A DNA stretch of 64,000 nucleotides from Candidatus Rifleibacteriota bacterium (lineage in GTDB: Bacteria; Muiribacteriota; Ozemobacteria; Ozemobacterales; Ozemobacteraceae). The stretch spans positions 62,001 to 126,000 of the forward strand of contig JAAYVD010000086.1 of assembly GCA_012517355.1 (NCBI GenBank). The letters run 5' to 3'. The position numbers and the translations under genes were made by a program. Below are positions 38,399 to 47,361 of this stretch, piece by piece. The notes below the pieces were generated by a model. It had not been told where the DNA came from. It did not search any database and was given only the letters and a program-made list of their open reading frames with translations. Each line of letters opens with the position of its first letter. The stretch's first letter is position 1.

Positions 38399-40945
38399 TC
38401 AGTCGGAGATGGCGTCGGGAGCGCTGGGGGCCAGGATGGCGTTGTTCAGGTCCATCAGCTCGGACGGGTCGTAATCGAGCTTGTAGCCGTCGTCCCGATA
38501 GACACCCTTCTTGAACTCGGGGTTGTCGGCCATCGGCAGGTTGAGGTTCAGGGTGTCCTTGGCCTGTTCGTAGGCCTCGGTCAGCTCCTTCAGCTCCTTC
38601 AGTTCGTCGTTGAGCTGCTTGAGCAGTTCGCGGGGGTGGGTGACCTCCTTGTCGAACCAGTACCAGCGGTCGCGGGTGGAGGAGTTGGCCTCGTCGGCGT
38701 TGCCGGAGAACTTGTCGACTTCCTTCCAATAGAGGTTGGTGAACTTCTCGAGTTCGTCGTAGGCGGGGTAGACCTCGCCCAGCCAGTCCATGAAGGTCTT
38801 GCCCTTGACGTCGAGGAAGGTGCCTTCCTTCAGATACCGGTGGAAGGCAGAGTTCTTGAACTCGTTGTCGAAGCCGGCCAGCAGGGCCCGCTTCTCGTCG
38901 CCGAGCATCCGCATCAGCTTGGCGGTGTTCAGGGTGTGGTTCAGGTTGATCAGCAGCAGAACCGTCTCGGCCGCCTTCTGGGCCACGCTGAGGGGCACGT
39001 AGGTCAGCATCTGCTCGATGTCGGGCTGGTGGATCTTGATCAGATTGCGGGGGGTCTGCTTGCCGTTCTTGTCGTTCCAGCGCCAGTTGAAGGCTTTGCG
39101 GATCTGCTTGTTGAGGCTGTCGTTCTCGCGGTCGGGATCGTCGTTGTAGGCCTCGAGCAGGGCGGCCAGCGCCTCGCGGGTCTTGATGGTCTGCGGCAGG
39201 TCGTCCTTGACGATCTTCTCGATCACCTCGTCGCTGTTCTCCATGGCCTTCTTGAGGCCTTCGTTGGCGGCCTTGACCTGCTCGCGGAAGTACATCATCT
39301 CCTTCACCCCGACCTGGAAGGCGTCGGCGTTGAAGGCCTCCTCGAGGAGGGTGGCCGACCAGACGGCGGTGTCGATGCCCACCAGCGGGATGTAGTTGAA
39401 GGGCGCCTGCTCGATACGCAGGCCGACGGTGTCGTAGAGACCACCCTTGAGGTCGTTGCCCATCAGGTAGTTCTTGTACTTCTTCACCAGGACGTAGTCG
39501 GGGTTGAAGAAGACCGGCTTGACGTCCTTGTTCTTGATCTCCTTGTCGAACCCGCGGGACTGGATCTTGTCACCGGCCCAACTGATCCAGGTCTTGGGGT
39601 TGATGGCGTGGCCCAGGTTGCCCCAGAACCCGCGGTCCTTGGCCGCATCGGCCTCGGCCTCGGTGGGCTTCCAGGACATGAAGTCGGCCTTCTTGCTCCA
39701 CAACTCCTGCAAGCGGTTGAGGTCGAAGTCGGGCAGCGTGAATCCGGTCTGGGCATAGTAGGTCACCAGCACGCCCTGCTTCTCGAGGGCCTCGTACACC
39801 TTCTTGCTGTTTTCCCACTGCTTCTTGTCGGCCTCTTCGGTGGGTTCCGGCTGCTTGGCGATGGCGCCGTAATCGCGCTCGGCCAGGATCAGCGACAGGG
39901 ACTTCTCTTCCTTTTTCAACTGTCCGCGGTTCTCGTAGAAGGTGCGGAAGGTCGAATCGTTCTCGTGCAGGAACCAATAGGAGGCCTTGTAGGCTTCCTT
40001 CCAGCGCTTGTTGTACTCGCCGAGCAGGTCGCCGACCATGGTCAGGACCATCCAGACCAAAGCCACCACGGCGATCACCTGGCCGACGATGGGGATGCAG
40101 AACATGGCCACCAGGCCGGCCACCCCGAAGGCGACGCTGACGTAGGTCTTGACCATGTCGTAGGAGCCTTCACGGCCGCCACGCCAGTCATCCGAGGTCG
40201 CCCACTTGTAACAGTCGAGGGCCAGGCCGAGAACGGCCAGGCCGATGCCAACGGTCTGGGCGACGCCCTTCAGGTCGCTGATGTAGCGCCCGCGCCCCAG
40301 GCCCTTGCCGGAGGGGTTGACGGTCTTCTTCTGGACCCAACGCCAATACGATTTGAAGCCCTCGCCGGCAACTTTCGGGTTGTTCCAGCAGGGGGGCGGC
40401 GCCATGAACTCGAGGAACTTGAAGGCGCGGTTCTTCTCGAGGGCAACCTTGGCCTTGTTGGTCATCCGCAGGAACCCGTTGAACATGTTGGCCGCGCGCA
40501 GGGAGTTGGTGGTCTTGCCGATGAAGGCGCACATCAGGTGCACCTTGTTGACCCCCATCTTGAGGTAGTTGGCCACTTCCTTGGCGGTGCCGGGCAGGCC
40601 GGCGATGCTCTTCATGCACGAATAGAAACTGAAGACCTCGTGGGCTCCGGCATCCATCAGCATGTAGGACTGGGAGACGGTCATCAGCCAGTCGCCCCAC
40701 ACCTTGGACTCGAGATCCTCTTTGGTCGCCGCCTGCCGCAGTTCGAGCATGTATTCGAGGTATTCCGACGGCGTCATGACCTGGTCGATGTCGGCGATGC
40801 CCTCGACCTTGTCGGTGTTGATGACCGGTTGCGGCAGCTCGGGCGCCTCGCCGGCCCGGACCATGGTCACGACGAACGGCTCGAACGCCAGCCAGACCGC
40901 CAGCAGAAACAACCAAGGCCTGTACTTCCGGGAAATGTGTGGCAT
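38399..40945 (-). CDS. Large exported protein of unknown function with central hydrophobic segments
   Basis: An 848-residue protein. A signal peptide or anchor spans about 9-31. Two hydrophobic stretches with Gly spacing lie at about 226-246 (VAQTVGIGLAVLGLALDC) and 268-308 (the second long enough for two membrane passes), separated by a charged loop, like glycine-zipper or pore-forming hairpins. The rest is charged and helix-rich, with a coiled-coil-like end (about 780-815, LLKQLNDELKELKELTEAYEQ, in part). No family was recognised. The start follows GGGGGTAGGT. It stands alone between a TadE operon and a pseudopilin operon, with its own terminator. An effector, toxin or surface scaffold are possibilities only. 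Confidence 0.7.
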   Translation of the reverse strand: MPHISRKYRPWLFLLAVWLAFEPFVVTMVRAGEAPELPQPVINTDKVEGIADIDQVMTPSEYLEYMLELRQAATKEDLESKVWGDWLMTVSQSYMLMDAGAHEVFSFYSCMKSIAGLPGTAKEVANYLKMGVNKVHLMCAFIGKTTNSLRAANMFNGFLRMTNKAKVALEKNRAFKFLEFMAPPPCWNNPKVAGEGFKSYWRWVQKKTVNPSGKGLGRGRYISDLKGVAQTVGIGLAVLGLALDCYKWATSDDWRGGREGSYDMVKTYVSVAFGVAGLVAMFCIPIVGQVIAVVALVWMVLTMVGDLLGEYNKRWKEAYKASYWFLHENDSTFRTFYENRGQLKKEEKSLSLILAERDYGAIAKQPEPTEEADKKQWENSKKVYEALEKQGVLVTYYAQTGFTLPDFDLNRLQELWSKKADFMSWKPTEAEADAAKDRGFWGNLGHAINPKTWISWAGDKIQSRGFDKEIKNKDVKPVFFNPDYVLVKKYKNYLMGNDLKGGLYDTVGLRIEQAPFNYIPLVGIDTAVWSATLLEEAFNADAFQVGVKEMMYFREQVKAANEGLKKAMENSDEVIEKIVKDDLPQTIKTREALAALLEAYNDDPDRENDSLNKQIRKAFNWRWNDKNGKQTPRNLIKIHQPDIEQMLTYVPLSVAQKAAETVLLLINLNHTLNTAKLMRMLGDEKRALLAGFDNEFKNSAFHRYLKEGTFLDVKGKTFMDWLGEVYPAYDELEKFTNLYWKEVDKFSGNADEANSSTRDRWYWFDKEVTHPRELLKQLNDELKELKELTEAYEQAKDTLNLNLPMADNPEFKKGVYRDDGYKLDYDPSELMDLNNAILAPSAPDAISD

Positions 40946-41199
40946 ACCTACCCCCTGCTCAATTCTGATCTATGAATCTGATCTTTTGGAAATGATACAG
41001 AAACCGCCGGAAAAAGTTTCCCTTCCCCCTGAGGGGAGGTCATGATCTTCAATTCTACCAGACGGACCCACCACCCCGGCAGGCCCCCGAAAGGTCGCAG
41101 GACCCGCGATGGAGACAGAACGCCGGGCTTCGGAATGGCTCCCTGCCAGGATGTCCTGACGGCCTTTTCCAGAACCATCACGGTTCCCGGGAAAGGTCC

Positions 41200-42228
41200 T
41201 CACAGGCCGGCCAGGCGCTCACGAGCCACGCGGGCTTCGAGTTGGTCGCGATTGTTGTCCATCTGGATGACCTTCTCGTACAACTCCCGGGCCTGGTCCT
41301 TGCGGTCGATCTTGGCCAGGGCCTCGGCATACTCGAGCGACCAGGACATGAAATCCCGCTCGTCGGGGTTGGGATTGAGCTTGAACAGCTCCTCGTAGAA
41401 GACCACCACCTTGTGGTCCTGGCCGGAGGCCCGGTAGGACTGCAGCAGGCGGTTCTTGGCCTCGGGCACCAGCAGCGAATCGGGATAGGTCTTGATCAGG
41501 TGCTCGAGCACCTCGATGATCCCCTCGTGGTTGGGGGAGTCTTCGGCCATCAGGTACAGGTTCGACAGCCGCCAGCACGACTGCTGGGCAAAATCGGTGT
41601 CGGGGCATTTGCGGATGACCGTCCGGTGCATCTGGTCGAAGTTGGGCAGGTCATACTTGTCGAGAGCGGCCATGTCCTTGTACAGCTGTTTGGCCAGTGC
41701 TTCCTGCTCGGCCAGAGGGAGCTTCCCGGCCGGGTCGCCCACCAGACCGGTGGCACCGGCGGTCTCCCGGCCGGCGACAGACCCGGTGGGGGCCGCAGGC
41801 GGTTCGGCCACCGGGGCGGCCTCTTTCTTCGTCTTGGCCAGCCAGTCCTTCGCGAAGGAATTGTTCGGATTGCGGTCGAGCACGGCCTCCCACAGGGTGA
41901 TGGCCTTGGCGGTGTCCCCGGTCTTGAACCGGACGAGGCCCAGCAGGTTCATCAGCGGGGTCGATTGCGGGTACTTGGCGATGCCCTCCTCGAGCAGGGG
42001 AACGGCCCGGTCGTATTTCTGCATCTTTCCCAGCAGGGACCCGGCCTCCCGGTACAGCTCTTCGGACGGGGCGGTCCGGATGCCGTCGAGGAAGACGGTC
42101 AGGGCCTGTTCGTTCTGGCCGGCCTTCTCCAGTTGCTTGCCGGCGTCGAGGGGGTTCTCCCCCGCCGCCCACCCGGCCCCGCCGAGCAGACAACAGACCA
42201 CGAGCACCAGCCACCGACGATTGGACAT
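41200..42228 (-). CDS. Exported TPR protein of the pseudopilin operon
   Basis: A 342-residue exported protein (signal peptide about 1-22). TPR-like helical pairs occur at about 30-140 (LYREAGSLLGKMQKYDRAVPL) and again at about 210-330, with a Pro/Ala-rich linker between. AGGAGG lies 6 bases before the ATG at 42228. It follows the PilW-like gene by 26 bases on the minus strand and so probably belongs to the minor pseudopilin transcript, perhaps as a periplasmic assembly or stability factor. Confidence 0.8.
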   Translation of the reverse strand: MSNRRWLVLVVCCLLGGAGWAAGENPLDAGKQLEKAGQNEQALTVFLDGIRTAPSEELYREAGSLLGKMQKYDRAVPLLEEGIAKYPQSTPLMNLLGLVRFKTGDTAKAITLWEAVLDRNPNNSFAKDWLAKTKKEAAPVAEPPAAPTGSVAGRETAGATGLVGDPAGKLPLAEQEALAKQLYKDMAALDKYDLPNFDQMHRTVIRKCPDTDFAQQSCWRLSNLYLMAEDSPNHEGIIEVLEHLIKTYPDSLLVPEAKNRLLQSYRASGQDHKVVVFYEELFKLNPNPDERDFMSWSLEYAEALAKIDRKDQARELYEKVIQMDNNRDQLEARVARERLAGL

Positions 42229-42254
42229 GAGATTCCTCCTGATTTCCTGGGGTT

Positions 42255-42944
42255 TCATGGGTTTTTCAGGCCGAAGGAACTGAGGGGTTCCTGGCATTTC
42301 GGATGGAACTGGCAGCTGAGGGCCAGGCGCGACCCGGCCTTGGTGGCCCGGTCGTCTTCCTTCCCGGTGGGGAGCTGGTCGGCGTTCACCTGCACCAGCA
42401 CCTGCAGGAAGCGGAACTCGTCCCAGCTGCGGTTGGGCTGGAACACCATCTGGACGACCTGGCCGGCGCCGTGGAAGTCGCGCGTCTCCTCGGTCTTCCC
42501 GTCGACGCACCGGGTCAGGGTGCGGGCCTGCGGGTCGAACGCCCACTGCACCTTGCGGAGGCGGACCTCATTGGTTGCCGGGTCGCGCAGCCACCCGGTG
42601 AAGGTCAGGTGGTGGTCGTCGCAGGCGCCGGCGCCCGTTTCGAGGCTGCGCAGCCGCCGCAGATCGTCGCGCAGCTGGGTGACGATCGACTCGAGCAGGA
42701 CCTGGGTGTTCATCAGGTCGCTGCCCTTCTGGAAGGTGCGGCCGGTGCGGGACATGACCATCATGGCGCTCAGCAGGATCAGCGAGGAGAGGGCGGCCAC
42801 GACCATGATCTCGGTCATGGACATTCCCCGACGCCCGGCCGGCCGCCGGCCCCGGGGCCGGAAGGGCCTCCTGGCCGCCAGGAAGGACGGGGCAAACCAG
42901 GCGTTCTGGGCAAGGTCTGGGAGGCGTCGCTCACAGCAGGTCAT
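42255..42944 (-). CDS. Minor pseudopilin, PilW/GspJ-like
   Basis: A 229-residue prepilin-like protein. After a long basic leader of about 40 residues (ending RRPAGRRG) comes MSMTEIMVVAALSSLILL, the type IV pilin N-helix with Glu at +5; PilD-type cleavage would be after the G. The leader is longer than usual, so an internal start is possible, but GGGGGTG precedes the ATG at 42944. It overlaps the preceding PilV-like gene by 14 bases. The C-terminal domain has paired cysteines. Confidence 0.8.
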   Translation of the reverse strand: MTCCERRLPDLAQNAWFAPSFLAARRPFRPRGRRPAGRRGMSMTEIMVVAALSSLILLSAMMVMSRTGRTFQKGSDLMNTQVLLESIVTQLRDDLRRLRSLETGAGACDDHHLTFTGWLRDPATNEVRLRKVQWAFDPQARTLTRCVDGKTEETRDFHGAGQVVQMVFQPNRSWDEFRFLQVLVQVNADQLPTGKEDDRATKAGSRLALSCQFHPKCQEPLSSFGLKNP

Positions 42945-43503
42945 TGAATTTCACCCCCTGCAGAATGAGCGCGGTGCGGGTCTCCTCGTTCCCCTCCTCG
43001 ACCCGCCAGGAGACGAACACGGTGATCTTGAACTGCCGCGTGGGCTGGGCCTTTCCGGTGTCGGTATCGACGGCGAGGCGGAATTCGAAGAAGCGGAAGG
43101 ACTTCTGCAGGTCGCTTTCCACGATCTGCCGCCCCTCGGCCAGGGCCTGATGCCCGACCATCTCGGCCAGGACCGGGTCCTCGAGCACGGGGTGGGGCTG
43201 GTCGCCGGCCAGTTTCGTCGCCTCGGTGAACGCCTCGTCGAACGGCAGGGCCAGCAGCCGGTCGAGCAGGCCGGTGGCGATCTGGCCGGCCATCAGGTGC
43301 TTGCCGGTGATGTAGGTGGTGCGGGTGGTGGAGGTGCCGAAGCTGATGATGGGCAGGATGGCGAAGCTGAAAATGACCAGGCCGACCAGCAGTTCGAGCA
43401 TGGTCATGGCCCGGCGGCCGCCGGCCCGGGCAAAGGGGCATGGCCGGCGTCGTGTCCCTCGGGCGGCGGGAAGGGGGGGGCGGGAAGGGGGCTGCTGGCT
43501 CAT
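42931..43503 (-). CDS. Minor pseudopilin, PilV/GspI-like
   Basis: A 190-residue prepilin-like protein with leader ending GGRRA and N-helix MTMLELLVGLVIFSFAILPI, Glu at +5. The residue before the cleavage site is Ala rather than Gly, which prepilin peptidases can accept but process less well. It overlaps the stop of the preceding 749-residue gene (ATGA). With the PilW-like gene it likely forms the tip complex of a type IV pilus or type II-like pseudopilus, possibly driven by the PilB-type ATPase elsewhere in the window. Confidence 0.82.
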   Translation of the reverse strand: MSQQPPSRPPLPAARGTRRRPCPFARAGGRRAMTMLELLVGLVIFSFAILPIISFGTSTTRTTYITGKHLMAGQIATGLLDRLLALPFDEAFTEATKLAGDQPHPVLEDPVLAEMVGHQALAEGRQIVESDLQKSFRFFEFRLAVDTDTGKAQPTRQFKITVFVSWRVEEGNEETRTALILQGVKFNDLL

Positions 43504-45749
43504 TCGATGGCGAAATCGTAGTTGTCGTAGCGCGGAAAGACCTGCACCACGGTGTCGGGCTTGGCATCGCCCATGGAGGGGACATACAGGAACATGTTCT
43601 TGCCCGCGTCCTTGCCGAATTCCTTGACCCGACGGACCAGGTTCGGGGTGTCGAGGACGAGCCCCCCGGCGAAGAAGATGCCTTTCGGACTCTCCCAGGA
43701 GATCTGGTCGGTGATCCCCGTCACGCCAGGGGTAAGGGCCACCAGTTGCACGCCCACGTGCTTGTCGCCCTTCAGACGGATGCTTCCCGCCCGGCTGACG
43801 AAGGTGAGGATCTTCGACTGGGGCAGCTTGCCGATGTAGTCGATCAGGGGATCGAGCAGGGCGGGGTCGACCGGGCCCGGCTTGAAGGCGAACCCATGGG
43901 TGATGTTGCCGAGCCGGATGCCCCCTTCCACCACGATGGTGCCACCGCGGATGTCGGTGGTGGTGATGTCTTCCAGGTCGAGACCCTCTTCTCCCCGCAC
44001 GTAGACCACCCCGTCGACCCAGCATTTTCCCTCGTCGAGGCGGAGATACTGCTTGAACGCCTTCTGGTTGGGGAAGATGGCGCAGACGCGGGCCTGCAGG
44101 GAGGTTCCGGGCTGGCCCAGGCGCAGCTTGGGATCGAACGACATCCATTCGCGGGCGAAGGTGGTGAAGGTGCCGTTGCGGTTCGGGTTCAGCCGGAGGC
44201 CGTCGGCCGGCGCGAAGTCGGCCGCCTTCAGCAGGACCCGGTTCCCCTTGCCGAGCGGGTCGAACAGGTTGTAGGGCAGGTAGTCGTCGGACAGCACGTC
44301 GCGGTCGGCGCCCCCCGACACGACGCGGGACATGAACCAGGTATACTTCTGCCCCGGTTCGGGGGGTTCGAAGGTCGCCGGCTCGGAACCGTGAAACCGG
44401 GGGTGGGGGGGAGGCCGGAAGTTGCCGTCGCCATGGTAGGGCAGGATCTGGCCGCCGCCCTGGGCCGAGGGGAACTCGAAGAAGGTCAGCATCAGGAACC
44501 GGGCGTAGACGTTGCCGAAGACCTGGCGCGGGAACCCGGTATAGGGCTGGGGGACGTCCGGGTTGTCCTCGAGGTTGGGGCCGTACAGTTTGAGGGCGCT
44601 GGAGAGGGCGAGCGGCAGGTCGTTCTCGGCGGTCAGGGCATCGAAGGAGGGGTCGTCCGCCCAGATGGATTTGGGCGTGCGGGTGGTCTGGGAAAACAAA
44701 CCGTTGTCGGGGTCGCAGAGTTCGTGGGAGAACCCGAAGATGCCCATCTTGGCGATGTGGCCCCGCAGAGGCAGCTTGATATCCATGCCCCGGAACCGGA
44801 CCATCTCGCCGCTGCGGGTCATGAAGATGGGATTGGCGGAGAACTCGTTGATGTCCTTGTTGGCTTTGAACCACCGGGGGTTGATCATCCACAGGTCGCT
44901 GACCGGGGATTCCTTGTAGCGCAGTTCGCCGGCGAGGTTCAAATAGATGGGTTTGTCATCGGCCCCCAAAAAGACCTTGCCGTGGGCATGGGGGTCGGGC
45001 GAGTCGGACGAACTGGGGAAGAACCAGGGGAATCCCTTGTAGTCGGCGAAGTCACCGGGGGGTTCCTGCCCGTAGTCGGGACTCTTGGTGAAGGTGATGT
45101 TGACTTTGTCTTCCTTTCCGAAGGGGCGTGCCTGCTCGAGGTCGAGGCGGTCGGCGAAAAAGACGAACTCCCGGAACACCGGGTTCAGCCGGCAGACCAC
45201 CGTGAAGGGAACCCGGGCGGAGAGGGCATACCGGCGGCCTTCGAGGGTGACCCTGACGGTCACCGCCACGGTGCCGCGCCGTTCGATGCCCGGCGAGAAC
45301 AGCTCGGGAACCTGGAGGCAGGGAGGATACTGCATCGCTTCCAGCCCGACCACCTTGATGTCGGGGGCCCATTCGGGCTCCAGTTCGAGGCCCAGGTCGG
45401 TCCATTCGTCGGGCAGGGCCTTCACCAGCGGGCTTGGCTGATAGAAAGCAGGGAACTTCCCGGTGGCATCCCCGCGGAAGTAATCGTAGAGGACCCTGTC
45501 CCCGGCGGTCTTGCCGGGATCGTTGATCTTCAGCCGCAGTTGCTGCAGGACATCGCCCAGATGCGATTCGAGGAAGTAGCGGGCATACAGGTGGGCGTCT
45601 CCGAAGGCCACCAGGTGGCCATGGCCGCGCTGCCGCTGGAACAGGGTGAAGGCCAGAAACAGCATCACGCTCAACAGGCCGAGCAGAATGATGGTGATCG
45701 TGCCACGTCGGCACCGGGAAGAAGGCGTCGGGGTACGCATCAGAGCCAT
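43500..45749 (-). CDS. Large PilX/GspK-like anchored exoprotein
   Basis: A 749-residue protein: basic N-terminus with RRG, then one hydrophobic helix (TITIILLGLLSVMLFLAF), then a large extracytoplasmic region of unknown fold. The position at the head of a PilV-PilW-like pair and the RRG-helix start recall PilX or GspK, which cap pseudopili, but it lacks a clear +5 Glu and is two to three times longer. GGGGAGGGG lies 5 bases before the ATG at 45749; a second ATG three codons later is too far from that site. The late part has beta-rich repeats (GGTIVVEGGIRLGNITHG). Confidence 0.72.
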   Translation of the reverse strand: MALMRTPTPSSRCRRGTITIILLGLLSVMLFLAFTLFQRQRGHGHLVAFGDAHLYARYFLESHLGDVLQQLRLKINDPGKTAGDRVLYDYFRGDATGKFPAFYQPSPLVKALPDEWTDLGLELEPEWAPDIKVVGLEAMQYPPCLQVPELFSPGIERRGTVAVTVRVTLEGRRYALSARVPFTVVCRLNPVFREFVFFADRLDLEQARPFGKEDKVNITFTKSPDYGQEPPGDFADYKGFPWFFPSSSDSPDPHAHGKVFLGADDKPIYLNLAGELRYKESPVSDLWMINPRWFKANKDINEFSANPIFMTRSGEMVRFRGMDIKLPLRGHIAKMGIFGFSHELCDPDNGLFSQTTRTPKSIWADDPSFDALTAENDLPLALSSALKLYGPNLEDNPDVPQPYTGFPRQVFGNVYARFLMLTFFEFPSAQGGGQILPYHGDGNFRPPPHPRFHGSEPATFEPPEPGQKYTWFMSRVVSGGADRDVLSDDYLPYNLFDPLGKGNRVLLKAADFAPADGLRLNPNRNGTFTTFAREWMSFDPKLRLGQPGTSLQARVCAIFPNQKAFKQYLRLDEGKCWVDGVVYVRGEEGLDLEDITTTDIRGGTIVVEGGIRLGNITHGFAFKPGPVDPALLDPLIDYIGKLPQSKILTFVSRAGSIRLKGDKHVGVQLVALTPGVTGITDQISWESPKGIFFAGGLVLDTPNLVRRVKEFGKDAGKNMFLYVPSMGDAKPDTVVQVFPRYDNYDFAIE

Positions 45750-45853
45750 TATATCCCCTCCCCGGGGGGTTGTCCATCGGCAGCCATCCGCGGCCGGGGC
45801 CGTTTTGGCCATTTTCCGGCAGGACCCGATCGGCATAGGGGACCGGCGGACCC

Positions 45854-45882
45854 TTGCGCATCCTCGAACCCTGTACTATCAT
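45854..45882 (+). promoter_or_regulatory. Sigma-70 promoter giving a probable leaderless transcript
   Basis: TTGCGC (45854-45859), a 17-base spacer and TATCAT (45877-45882). The ATG at 45889 lies 6 bases after the -10 box, so transcription would start at or within a base or two of the start codon; no Shine-Dalgarno sequence is present. Confidence 0.5.
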
Positions 45883-45888
45883 TCGCGC

Positions 45889-47352
45889 ATGAGCGCGCCC
45901 AGGGGGTCCCTGCCGTCCGACGGCCCCGGTCCAGGGCAGCCGGGCTTCCAGGAGCGCCGGCGGTATCCTCGTCTCCGCCGGTTCCTCGAGCACCCGGTGG
46001 TCGGGATCTCCGTCTTCCTGCTGGTTCTGGTGTCGGTCGTGCTCCTGGTCGTGGAGACCTTCGCGCCCATCCAGCCGGAAACCCGGCGCGACCTCGAGAT
46101 CGCCAACGACATCCTGACCGCCCTGTTCTTCATCGAGGTCGGCCTGCGCTGGCTGGTGAGTCCCACCACCCGGCGGTTCCTCGACCGGCACTGGCTCGAC
46201 CTGCTGGCGCTGATGCCGATGCTGCGGGTGTTCCGGCTCAGCCGGGTCTTCGCCATCGTCCGGCTGTTCCGCATCTTCTCGCTCGGGGCGTTCCTCCAGA
46301 ACCGGGTCCGGCTGCTGGGCAGCGTGTTCGAGGCGCGGGTGATCGAGTATTCCCTGCTGCTGGTCTTCGTCATCTTCGCCATCACCTTCGGGGCGATCGG
46401 CCTGGCCCAGTTCGAGGTCGGCCACGACCCCGACCTGCAGAACCACGGGGACGCCTTCTGGAAGGCCCTGTTCTCGCTGCTGGCCGGGGAGTATGCCAGC
46501 TACCCCCGGACCCTCGGCGGCAAGGTCATCTTCACCATCCTGGTCGTGTTCGGCATGGGCGTCTTCGCCATGCTCACCGGCACCATCTCGGCGGTCATGA
46601 TGGAAAAACTCAAGGAGAGCGCCATGCATCGCAACACCAACCCCGACGACCTGAGCGGGCACATCATCATCTGCGGCTACAGCTCGAAGGCGGCCACCCT
46701 CGTTTCCGAGTTCCAGCTGGAACGGAAGTTCGCCGACGCCGACATCCTCATCGTGTCCGAGCACGCCGACATCGAGGACCTGCAGGCCCGTGGGGTGAAG
46801 ATCGACCGCGTCTCCATCCTGAAGGAGGATTTCACCCACCTCGAAACCTTGCGCCGGGCCGGCGTCGATCGGGCCCGCGCCGCCGTCATCCTGTCCGAGG
46901 GCAGCGGCCACCGCACCACGCAGGACATCGACGCCCGCACCATCCTGGCCGCCCTGTCGGTGGAAAAGCTGCACCCCGGCATCCACACCTCGGCCGAGCT
47001 GTATCACCCCGAGTTCGCCGACCACCTCAAGACGGGTGGCGTCGAGGACGTGGTGATCCAGGGCGAGTTCTCCGGCAAACTGCTGGCGCGCATCGCGGCC
47101 AACGAGGGAATGCTGGCCTTCTTCAAGGACATCCTGTCGCGCTCCGAAGGCAACTCCCTGATGTTTTTGGAGACCCCTGCCGCCCTCGTCGGCCAGGAAT
47201 TCGTGGCCGCCATGGCCAGACTGCACACCGAGCGCCAGATGATCACGATCGGCGTCCGCCCCCCCAACGGCACCCTGTTGGTCAACCCCCGCACCTACCG
47301 CCTGAACCCCGCCGACGAGCTGCTCGTGATCGTCCCCGCCAGCCAGGCCTGA
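45889..47352 (+). CDS. Six-helix ion channel with RCK (TrkA-N/TrkA-C) domains and non-canonical filter
   Basis: A 487-residue inner-membrane channel-like protein. Helices run from about 40 to 240, including an S4-like Arg-rich segment (LRVFRLSRVFAIVRLFRIF, about 115-133) and a pore loop followed by VIFTILVVFGMGVFAML. The cytoplasmic RCK region begins near 257 (GHIIICGYSSKAA, a nucleotide-binding fold) and ends in a TrkA-C-like domain. Where Kv channels have TVGYGD, this protein has LAGEYAS (198-204). Selectivity for potassium is therefore not assured. It is divergent from the pseudopilin operon and just upstream of murJ. Confidence 0.82.
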   Translation: MSAPRGSLPSDGPGPGQPGFQERRRYPRLRRFLEHPVVGISVFLLVLVSVVLLVVETFAPIQPETRRDLEIANDILTALFFIEVGLRWLVSPTTRRFLDRHWLDLLALMPMLRVFRLSRVFAIVRLFRIFSLGAFLQNRVRLLGSVFEARVIEYSLLLVFVIFAITFGAIGLAQFEVGHDPDLQNHGDAFWKALFSLLAGEYASYPRTLGGKVIFTILVVFGMGVFAMLTGTISAVMMEKLKESAMHRNTNPDDLSGHIIICGYSSKAATLVSEFQLERKFADADILIVSEHADIEDLQARGVKIDRVSILKEDFTHLETLRRAGVDRARAAVILSEGSGHRTTQDIDARTILAALSVEKLHPGIHTSAELYHPEFADHLKTGGVEDVVIQGEFSGKLLARIAANEGMLAFFKDILSRSEGNSLMFLETPAALVGQEFVAAMARLHTERQMITIGVRPPNGTLLVNPRTYRLNPADELLVIVPASQA

Positions 47353-47361
47353 GAGCGCCCG

